A DNA stretch of 43,485 nucleotides from Branchiostoma floridae (Eukaryota; Chordata; Leptocardii; Amphioxiformes; Branchiostomatidae): assembly GCF_000003815.2 (NCBI RefSeq), contig NC_049987.1, positions 15,649,595 through 15,693,079 of the forward strand, written 5' to 3'. Both the position numbers and the translations under genes were made by a program. The notes under the pieces were generated by a model. It saw only the letters and a program-made list of their open reading frames with translations, did not search any database and was not told the DNA's origin. Positions 9,001 to 21,000 of the stretch are shown here, in pieces; position 1 is the first letter of the stretch, and each line of letters starts with the position of its first letter.

Positions 9001-12000
9001 TCTTTTGCACGCAGGTGACTTCTTGTACCGCCCTTTATCTATTTCAAGGGGGTGGGCGCTAATTCTAATATAACAACATTGCATATTTACTGAGAAACAA
9101 GTATGACACTTGCCCTTATATGCTGAAAGTCCAACAGAACCAGGATGAGTATGTACAGGATGTACTCGGACACCACAGTGGAGAACACAACGGAGTTATC
9201 GCTCAGATTGCGGAAGTTCCTGAACGCGTTGATGAAGTTGATCGAGTTTGGAACAAGGAGATCTATGGTTCCCACTGCAATCCTAGACCCAGTCACGCGA
9301 CACTTGCACCCGACGACGACTGCATCCTCCAGGTCTACTTTAACCTGTCGATGAAGGTTAGACATCCATATATTAAGATGTGCCAAAAAGCAGTTACTCA
9401 AGCAACTGGATATGATTTTGTAAACAGTCAGACGTTTCAAACAACAATCCGGTGTCTTTCGTCAGTGACACTGGAGACATCTTGTTGGAGCGAGTGCGAG
9501 TTTTTATATCCTAGCTGTGAATTGATATGCAAAAGAGATTTAGTTGGAGAATAGGTTTATCCTAACTATGAATTAATATTCAGAAAGGGGGGCAATGACA
9601 TATTGGATATATGCTATATAGATGAAGAAGCAGAAGTACGCACAATCAAAATAGATAATGTCAAAGGTCTACTGTAATGTAATCTGCTTTAACCTGGTTT
9701 GGTGGGGAGAAGAACAAAATAGTAACACCGACAAGTACCAGCATTATCAGCCTGGCACTAGTGCGTTCAAAATTTCGTTTTTCCCAGGACTATTGTAGAA
9801 TGGAACTAGTTGCCAGCAAGTATATAATTGGGGCATCCTTACTAGATAGCTTGAAACAATGCTTGCAGCTAGATGTGCAAAGGTTTGGTGCGACAGGTCG
9901 TTCAGAGTAGCATAACCAGCTGCTGCCGCGCCGCGTGCCTGCGAAACTGGTGAGTTATTTACGTATACGTCGAACTGTGGTTATACAGGCTATATACTAA
10001 TACTATATAGATGCAGAAGCAGAAGTATACACAATAAAATAGATAATGTCAAAGGTCTATTGTAATGTATCTTAGAATTGTTGGGAGCACATAATGATTT
10101 TTATAGCATTTCACATATAAATACATAATTCACATAAAACATAAGGACATAGACAAAACATAATTCATAGAGCCAACGGAAAGGTAAAAGACAATGGAGT
10201 ATAATTATTAACACATAATGATTATCGAATTTGAGAAAAATAGGATGGCAATTACTTTTCGACTTACATCGCAGTCACCTAGCACCCATTGCTTCACGTT
10301 GTCCTTCCATGAGGGGCAACCTACAACTGACAGCGACAGCGCGGCTTCCTTGTCCGGGGACTGCACGAGGGACGGCCGAGAACGACCGCGGGTAGATCTC
10401 CCAGTCCCTACAATTGGCAAATGTATATATCGAATTGTTCACAGGTAAATCAACCAAGTCAACGTACATAACGTCAGAATTGAAATCTAAGATCTCGTAT
10501 TTCTATGAGACATGGATGACATACAGTGTATATTGTTAGAAAACCTACCTAAACGTCGATGAAAATAAGACATCCAGGTAATAAGATATACCAAAAAGCA
10601 ACTGGATCTGATTTTGGAAACGGTCAGACGTTTCAGAACTTTCCGGCAGTTGGGACATAGCACACACGCCTAACAAAACATTTAGCTCCTGTAACTTAAA
10701 CAATAGGAACTAATTGACTCAATTGCATTGACTGTGTCTTAGCTTTGTTTCGCATTGAAATCCAAAACTTCTATTGGGATCCATATTGTCTTCAGCTTGA
10801 CTCTGTCTTACAATGCCTCCTGTTGGACATCTAAAAGTGCCTTCATTTAAAGTTAGGGTATAAAAGACCAGTTTCTTCCAGATCATTTCAGTGTCACTGA
10901 CGAAAGATTGTGGATACTACCTGAAACGTCTGACCGTTTCCAAAATCATATCCAGTTGCTTGAGTAACTGCTTTTTGGCAAAACCTACCTATGTTTTCTA
11001 CTCCAACATATAAACGCCCACCATGGTCAGTCGTGTTTGGAACGAAGGAGATCGAAAAGTTGGTCCCCTTAACCCTCATCCGACCGTTACATTTTTACGA
11101 CGAATCTGACCGTATGGGGTCATTTTTGACCCCATTTTGTTTTGCCCATAGACATATTTCTGCTGGCTTATTTTGTCATTTCTATGCATTTACTGTTTCA
11201 CTAATCTATGAAAAATATTTTGACAAGTTTTGGTGTCAATAGTTATTACTCCTTATCATAATTTATGCAGAAAATTAGGAGAAACCACAATTGCTCTGAA
11301 AATCTACCATATTCAACTTACTTAAACAATGTTTTGTCTTATCAATTTCTAAACAATAATTGTGACGATGCAATAATACTAATAGCATGATAATGTTATT
11401 TAACAAGAAAAAATACAGTATTTGTGAAAAGTAACGAATTTATTACTTAGATATGCACCATATTCAGCCATCTAAACACATACATACAATAACTCTTGTC
11501 TATTTTCCCGCAAAGATCTTTCTTGTAGGTTCCTTCTGCACATTCTGTCCATATATTGTTTCTTAATTAATTAGAAACATTTTCACTTTCATTAGCATAG
11601 GTAATTAGTGTGTATTATCATAATTTATGCAGAATGTCGAAAAACTGTGTTTTACACTAAAATGTTAAATTTCTTTCAAAATATTCGGTGTTTACTCATC
11701 TAAGCAACTATAGCTTGTTGCTGTAATAGCAATGATGTGGAATGCCTGTTATTTTATTAAAATGTCTTGATATTCATGTAATTAATTATTCATAATTGGC
11801 TGGGGTCATTTTTGACCCCACCGAACAAGACACAAACTTTCAAGTATAGCTTATACAATAATGGGCAAAACTCGGTGAAAAATTGGTAGATGTTGTAAGA
11901 CATGTATGCAAACAAATTCATGGAAGGATTTTTTTCTCTGATGAAAACTGTTGCTATGGCAGATTAAAATATACGCCTGGGGTCAAAAATGACCCCATAC

Positions 12001-15000
12001 GGTCGGATGAGGGTTAAGCCAGGTCTCATACCCGTCGACTCTTACCACCCTTTTCTCAGCATGCTTCTCAGCTGTCGGAAGATACCCATATGCGGAGTAC
12101 ACGTGAAAGGTGGCTTCTGTGGCCCACCAGGTCAAATGGACAACAGGGACGACGTTGTCCTCCGGCACGACAAAGGCGTGGTGCGTCATGTTTTCTCCGT
12201 TGGACACTTTGCTGTTTCCTTCCACCACACCCGGCTGTTTTGTCGCCCCGTCTAGTGGTGTTGGGTCGTTTGACTGTCCTCTTGGTTGCGCGGGTACGAA
12301 TGGAAAGTCCAGATTTAGCCGTCGTTTTTCGGTAATGCTCTCGGCTTTATTTTCTGTCATCGTTACGAACGCCACTGGAGACGATATGTTTTGTCCTCCT
12401 GTCGATTCAGCCCACGAGTACGGGTTCTTCTGGAAAACTGACATCTGCAACAGTACAAATGAAGACATCCAGGTCCACGCAGGTGGAATCGTCGCAGTAC
12501 AATACTACATTTCAATTTTTATTTACAAACTCATGTCCGACGAACAAGCGCCAGGGTACACACAGATATTAGTTAAACGTCAAAATGTAAAATTTTTCTA
12601 GTCCATAGATCTATCTGCTAATTATAAGACTCAAAACCAATAATTCCAGAAAACTAAGTGACTCGTAAGTAAACGTTGTAACTTGATAACCACATTGCCT
12701 TGAACGAATTTACAACATGCCAGCCTGATTCGGCTACTACTTGGTTGAGGCTTACCTTTAGATCCAGCACATCGGTGGTTTGAGTTTTACTCTCTCTGCC
12801 CGGAATATTTGCGACGATTCCACCTGCGTGGACCTGGATGTCTTCATTTGCAGGAGATCTCACCACAGCAACGGCAATACGTTCTGTTTTAAAGCTTGTC
12901 TGATACTCTACATTCGCAGGCTGCAATGCCAGCAGGGTGTCGGCAACGTGGTCCAGAGATGTCACAATAGACTCTGCTGTTTCGCGTTGCTACATTAGAC
13001 ACACGCACACACAAACAAACAAGTTAGAAAATCGTGTCGTAAAACTATTTTCAGGCATTCATTTTCAAACCATGCATATAAACTGCACTTGTGTGATATT
13101 ATGGTATCAGAAATAACCTCGCCATCATTTTATTCCTTACCGTGTTTTCCATTTCCTTCTGCTCCATCTTTAACATCTCCACCTGCTGCTTGGGTGAAAG
13201 ATTCATGCTGTTGACTTCGACGTCACGACCAAAACGACTGTTGGAGGTACTTCCGATCGGTGGCTCCGGCAACATGTCGACAACTAAAGAAGCCGTCTGA
13301 ACCAAGGCTTAAAGGACGAGAAACAGCGCATTTAGAATCAGGCCATTATAGTCCCTAAGATGGTAAATATTCACCTCAAATTTATGTCAAGTTTAGTAAG
13401 ATCCATTAAGGGAAAATCTTAAGATATATTTACTTGATACTTGAGATATATCTCGTAAACCTGTTATGATAATAAAAAACTATATTCGTATCATTGAAGA
13501 AGCAAAATGAAGGCGATATACAAACTAATGTCTGTCCCCAATCTACTTCTGCTTAATCTGTACTTAGCCGATGTGGTAAATACGAACGATGAATGTCTCA
13601 TTTGCTAAATACATATAATAGTTATAATAATTATAAACTAGATGTTTCTCGCCATTAGCTATAGTCTGCATGTTCTCAACCGATGCGCCCTGTGATCCTC
13701 TCGTGGCCTCGGCGAGATCCGACACGAGATCTGCTGCAAATTTCTAGGAAAAATTCATAAAATCAAAATCATAGTCAAAACACTTGATGCGTCTGGAACG
13801 TTGAATCATAAATCAGATTATTTTAGCTGAAAAGAGTCATGCGTTACATACTGGTGTTATGTTGACTGAAAGCCACAAAGAGCACAAGTTTGACGTTGAT
13901 CCTCATTATCCCAAGACCCACTCACATATAAGATATTATTACAAATCATCCATAAGATACCATTACAATTCTTCCATAGCTTCTTCTGTTTATTTTTAGC
14001 AAGGTAATGCGTAAAAAGACACACAGTGATATCTAACATCCTCGCCAACACCAAAAGCACCTTAGACTCAATAGTAGAACAGAAGATTAGCACACCAGAA
14101 CTGGAGGCGGCAATGGTGAGTTGACATCACCGTCAGCGCTGATGATGTCATAGATGTTGGACATCGCTGTAAGTATGTTCTCTGGTCGCACAAGATCGGA
14201 AATGTCTATCTCCTCCACGATCTCCTGAAGCTGTTATAAGGAATAAGACATCACCACAATATGGGTTAAAGCTATTGATAATAGCGTTTGTTTAGAAACC
14301 AAATAGATAGATGTTCGGGTTATGTTTGCAGTAAACTTGAACTCACATTCGATGGGCATGTTGGTAATGAAGAAATGTAGTTGTTGGTGTTAAATATAAC
14401 GGCGTATGCATACACACCTTCTGTCCTGGGCTTTTAGTCTTCCGTGCCAGAGATGTTTGGTGAATTGTATGGTCTGAAACTGCAAGATTATGATACTAGT
14501 ATCTTGAAGTGATTATGAACATTATGTTATAATACATCAAGTCACCCGGTTGAAATGTGTTTTATGTGAGAAAAAAAATCTTCCAAAAAGAATCAAATTT
14601 CACCTGTTGCTGATGTTGTTAAGCTCAGTGGAGGCTCTGTTGACTTTCCTGGGACCGTAACTGTGAACGATGATAACATGAATCTTAAATATCACGTTAC
14701 CTTATGTAGAATCGCCTTACATACTTGGTTCATGCCACGGTCCAGAAACAAACGCCACGACATAACGTTATACTAAACACGATACTTGCAACATTCGTAT
14801 TCTACGCACATTTTGGGATGAATTTTCTCTTAATGTCTTGTACAGCGAAGCCTGATCGACAGGGATTATGGCTCTCTACGTATAACATGACAAGTTTGAT
14901 AACTTTTTGGACAGTCTTACAGGAGCTTGTAGTTGTCCGTGCGTCTGTTGCTGTATCATCATCAAATCCCACTTCGTTGGGCGCAATGGTTGTCTTCACT

Positions 15001-18000
15001 GGTCCTGTAGTTCTCTCTGCAATTCCTATAGTGGAAGTGGTGAGATAAACATACCGTTTAGGATACACATATATAATATAAACGCAGTTTATCAAAATGA
15101 GGTCTTGCATATTGAAAATGTGTAGATTTCAAGTTTACCTTTGACTTACATCGTGCCTGTTAGTAAAGTATTGAGAAAAGCAAGGAAAGGAGCTTTTCCC
15201 GATACATGTAATAAGTTTACGTTTTACACTTCAAGTTTTGTCCAAGACGTGGAACTTCTCAACTTCACCAGCAATGGTGAGTCATAGAAAGCTATATGAG
15301 TACGCATCTTGATAAGAAGCTTCTTGGTTTGTTATGTGTTTACCTTTGATATTCTGCTCTGCGGTCGAAGTTGACCATGTCAGCGTCGAAGATTCTGCGT
15401 TAGGTCGCACGACATCCGTTGTAGAAGTGGTCGTGTATGAAGATCCATCGGCGGTGGCCTCGATTGGTGACATTGACCCTTTTGAGACAAAATAGATACT
15501 GTAAAATGCATAGCATTTCAAATCTGATGCAAAAAGTTAGAGTCTAGATATCACGAAGATTTGCACATAAAATAAAAATACACAAATCATAATATCTATG
15601 ACAAAGATTATTGAATGTGTTCGGCTTGATTCTAATTATTTATCACTAGACTTTTTTTTACATAAACTTATACCTGTTCTATGTGAATACGTCACGTCCA
15701 CACTACGCCCATGCTCACCGGAGGCCGCCATCTTGATGACGTATGCAGTTTCTGGGATAAGATTTGTGACGTTGTAGGATGTTTTGTTTCCCTCAGACCT
15801 GTTAAAAAGAAATCAAAATTCAATATATCGTTAACATGATGCATCCAAACGACGTAGGGTCTATATTCACTTCATCGAGTGAAGAAAAGGAGTCAAAATC
15901 GTTTTTTTTAAGTTAATATTCATATACGTATTCTACTCACTGCTGTTCAATTAGTTCTATGTTCGGTATGAATATTGTTCTTTACCTCAGCACCATTATT
16001 GGGCTGTCATATTCATCCGAGATGTCCAACTGGTAAGAGAGAACGTTTGCCACAGGTGGCGTCCATTCCAGCAACATCCAAGTTGCCTCAGCCACGGAGA
16101 CTCTTAAACTCGAAGGCGCATCTGTGTCTAAAACACAAGTGTACGAGGTTATCATAAGACTGCCCTAACTGTACTTGAAATGCCTTGTAAATATTAGACA
16201 ATAACGCAGATTGCCAGCAAGGTTTCCAATGATCCAACAAGAAAAAACTCGTTGTATTTGTCAGATTACAATCTATGTAACTATATATTATATGCATGTT
16301 TGTGTACGTGTGTGTTTGCGCTTTTGTGTGCATGTATTGCATGTATGTGCGTGTTTGTATGTGTGTGTTTGTTGTGTGTGTGTGTCCATGAATGTATGTG
16401 TGTGTACATGAATGTGTGTGTGTGTGTGTACATGAATATGTGTGTGTATCTGTGTGTGTGTGTATCTGTGTGTGTGTGCGTATCTGTGCGTGTGTGTATC
16501 TCTCTCTGTGTGTGTGTAATAGTATCTGTGTGCGTGTATCTGTGTTTGTGTGTGTATACTTCTACACTCATGTCTTACAGTTTGTAGCGAACAATCAAAT
16601 CGCTACAATCTGCACAACCCTTAACGTCTTTTATAGACCCCCCCCCCCCCTTCCGATGTGACCGCCACACCTACTAACCTGTGACAGCAGCTGTACTGAC
16701 GGCGATGCTCCTCCCCAGCCTGCTCACGGCTACCACACCGATGTCATACCGAGTACCAGGGACCAGACCTGTCAGCTCACATCTGTCCACGTCTCCTGAC
16801 TTCTGTATGGAAGTACTCCTTCCATCGCCGGTGTAGGTTATGTTGTATGCGGTAAGCACGGCTTTTGGTGGTAGCCATGAGATGGAAATAGTGTCGGTTG
16901 TCCAGTCGTCCACACCTAATCCTATCGGAGGGTCAGTTCCTATGATAATAAAGGAAATATATCGTTTAGCAGAGAAAAAATAGTATTGCAGCAATGGTAA
17001 AAAAGACAAAAGACAAGTTAAAAGATTTAAAATTTACCCGTACGCCATTACTTGAACCTTGAATTGCTATTTTCGAAGCAGAGGTTGCGTCATTAGATAC
17101 GTGGAAATAGAAGTGAGCGGAATTTTTACCGGCACTACTATCTACGCGGCCCAAAATGCTACAACTGGAATCTGTAATATATAATATCACAATGAAATGC
17201 ACTTGTTTGATTTTCTCTAGTTTATGTACAAGACCCTGCTTGGAGGTGCAGTGAAACATTTCCTTACTTGTCGCAGCTGTAATTGTCACTTCCGGTCCTT
17301 CGTTGTACCTGTTGATGCTTGTGGCCGATATGACATATTCCACGGCTGGACGTAGGTCGTTGAATGTTACATCAGTTGAACTGGTCGGTACGTATCGTGT
17401 CACCACGATCTCACCAGTATCCATCCGCGCGATCCATATCCTGTGGCCAATAGCGAGGGAGTCGGTCCTCTGCTTCCTCCAGGAAACCCGAACGGACGTT
17501 TCTGTGATGCTCACCACCTGGAAGTCCTCGGGTGGAGGCGTCACTGGAGCAAGTGAAATGTGAGAATGATACAGTGTTAGACACATGCAGAGTATGCAAA
17601 GAAATTAGATTATAAACATATGAATTGTGCATACAGATGATTACTAAACACAAGCCTACAAAGCTATTATTTGCCAGCAAATGCAAAACATTTCCCTATT
17701 TTTTTTCTAAAATGAATGGAAGCGACTTTTTTTATCATCAATTAAGCAGCGTTTGACCAAGCTTAGTTCAGCACGTATCTAATTACATCTTTAAGCGTGC
17801 CATTTTTTAAGATAATCAAATGGGTTAATGACCATTGCACTGTCCGTTACTGAAACTGTTCTAATTCAAAGGTCTGCTTGGGAGAAAATATATATCTTAA
17901 ATTTTTCAAAACAAATCATACATAAGCATGCAACTGTGTAATCTTGGATTATACATTTCTGAAAAACAAAATTATCAGTCAACATTGTTTTACCGCTGAC

Positions 18001-21000
18001 GCCATGTGTTCCATTTTTTTACCTGCATGAAAATGCAGGTATTGATTCTGGTAGGGATCTTTGTGATTCCGGACCTATATCTTTAGAACCTCTTGATGGA
18101 TTGCGATCACGTTTGCTATGGGGATAGAATGTGTGAGTCATTGTGCTATATATAGCGCACATTAGAAGTTTGCTGCTGTTTTGTGGTTCGTTTGAAAAAA
18201 TATTTACAACCATTTTCTTGATATGGAGTGGTCTGGCCTTCCTCTCTCTCAACCTCCTTGGAGACAGCTGTGATATCTGTTTTGAGTTTTCACTAGCATG
18301 GGAGTGTGTGGAAGGGGGTTTCCAGTGCTATATCTCCAGAACAGAATGTGTGATTGCAATGATATTTGATACATGGGTTGGGGGTGGTTGCCTGACACTC
18401 AAGTTTGATTTAAAGCCTCATAATGTTTGAACTTGACACTGCAGGTAGCCTTTTGTGTGTGGAAGGGACGTTTCCGGCGCTGTATCTTCAGAACGAAACT
18501 TGCGATCGCAATGATATTTAGTTAATGGGTTGGTGGTGGTTGCTTGACGCTCAAGTTTGATTTTTGTTTGAACTTGACACTTGGTGGGCCGTTTTATTTT
18601 AGTGTGTTTGGGCATGGACATGCTGTGGTCTTGATTTTTTGGGGACGCATATACCTGTCAATGTAAGTTGGAAGCGGTATTAGTTTGCGCCCCCTTGCAG
18701 CATGCCCTGGGGCTGCAGAGCCAGTTTGGTCACAATGTTCCCCACCTACATCTGCTTGGTGTCCCAACAGAAAATGTAAAATGTGAAGCCGATGGCTGCA
18801 CAGATCAACAACTAGTAAAAAAAGTAACTGTGACCATCCCTGTCACCTCTGTATGGTGTGAACCATTATACACATTAAGATATGTGCCAGATGCAGGTAT
18901 AACAATAGGAAATAAAAATAAAATGGCGAGGACACTTAGCCTAGAAAGGTGTAGTTTTGGATCTCACCGTTTACCATAGGTAGATATATACAAATAATGA
19001 TGGAATAATTTTGCGTCAAACCATATCAACCCCACAACACACCATACGCACCATCACAAAACAAAATATTTCATGCAGGTTTGAGTATTCAGACTCTTGT
19101 TCTTAACTGGTCTATGGGGCTGTCTACGATTGGTCTACTTCTTTGATTACGAGTTCGTGATATCATATCTTATTCTGTATCCTGCATAACTGATTTGAAA
19201 CAGGTATGAACAAGGGATTAAAATTTACCAGTTATGCACAAAACATTGATGACGTCATCAAGACTTTCTGTTGTTCCCACGATCGCGCGAACCGTGACGT
19301 TGTACTTAGTACCGCTCTTTAAACCGTTAATGGTGACGTTCGCGTATTCGTTTCCCGATTTCCGTGACGTCACCAAATCCATTGGCTCCACACCATCCAG
19401 CACGTCCTGATACCAAATATGGCATCCCGAAAGATGGGCGGAAGGATATTTCCAACGCAGTGAAAAGCCATCCGTCCTTTCCGAACTGCAGGTCAAGTAC
19501 TCCGGTTGTCCGTTCACTGAAAAAAAATCAAACTACGTTTTACCAGATGTCAAAATGTGATAACCGAAATGTCGAATTATTAAACATTACCGACATGCAG
19601 AAACGTTCCTGACTAACATTCCACTACTCACAAAATAAGGCACAAATAGATAAACAAACCAACCTCGCTCACAAATGAACTTCTTTGGGCGGACACAGTT
19701 TGCATCATTCCAACGATCGGGCATGTTCATGGAGTTGTGAAGCCAGTAGGAGGCACAAAATTGGTCGCCCTCGTGGTAGTTTGGTTGGTTTCCACCCCAC
19801 GCGGTAAACTGTCCGATAGACGTTCCATCTGTCCATACCCACGTCCCAGTAGCGCCTAAAGAAAGAAAAAGAAGAAGTGTTACTTGCCTTAGGCGTCCCC
19901 AAAAACGAGAGTAAAAAGGATATCCTCTTCTCTCCCTTTCTTTCTGTCTTCCTCTCGCCCATGCCACGACATACACATTTCTAATTTGACCATATTTTCA
20001 AGCAAATCTCCTGTAATGCTCAGCAAGTTATATTCAATTGCACATTAATTGCGCGTCGTTATCTAATGTCAAAAGCTCAATGTCACCTAAGTCGCTCAGG
20101 CCTATCCAGAATTCCTCATCGGGGTCGACCGAATTCTTCAGCGGCACAATGAAGTTGTGTGTGTCGGTGTCCTTGACGGTGGCCAGCCGGCCCCCTTCTC
20201 GTCTGCACCTGGTGTTAGCTGTGTGCCAGCTGACGAGCTCGTCAAACGCTCTGTAGCAGACGTACCCACTCGGGTACCACCCATAGGGACAAGTTTCTGT
20301 TGGAAGAAGTATAAGGCTTTGGTAATAATAAAAGATAATCAAAATTTTCAAAACTGTACCTACACCAACTAACGCGTTGGCGTAACGGTTGGGGTGATTG
20401 GCCCAGACCCCAGTGGTCTGGGGTTGAGTCCACTGACATGCCACCGATGTTGTGCCATTAACAAAGGTACGTTACATCACTTTCTTTTCTCACTACATCC
20501 AGGTGTTAAAATGGGTACCTGACTTCGGTACAAGGAAAAAAGGCAATGGAATGGACTCCGCCTTCCAATACTCTACTTTGGACTGAGAGCTCGGGGTTGA
20601 TAACCCACTGCTTCGATTTGTCGGACGGACTCTATTTGACTTTAGACAGCTCTATCGAAACAAAGTAGACGAACGTATCAAGAAATTAATGCCTGTGCCA
20701 TTCCGTGTGACATGTTCGTAGTAGTTGGAATGTCACAATGCCACATACTTTATGTCGCACGTTACGAAAATCACGATCAAGCGAAAAGGGTAGTATTTTG
20801 TCTTAAATATTGCCATAGCACGGTATCGTTACGATATTGTGCACGTTCCTAGTATCTATTTGGTTTCCAGATAAGAGGAGGCACCGCATGTACATGTACA
20901 ATGCCAAGGTAGAATGTTTCTTTCCCCTCTGGAAGTTTTTAGTTTTTATATAGAATTGTCGATCTATAATGTTCAGTGGTTTCAAAACAACAACAGCCAG

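Noticed and set aside
12110-12601. 163-residue plus-strand open frame
   Set aside because: It is antisense to the GAIN exon, whose minus-strand reading shows clear family blocks and splice sites.
16252-16661. Cys/Val-rich open frames on both strands
   Set aside because: They are readings of the TG-rich simple repeat.
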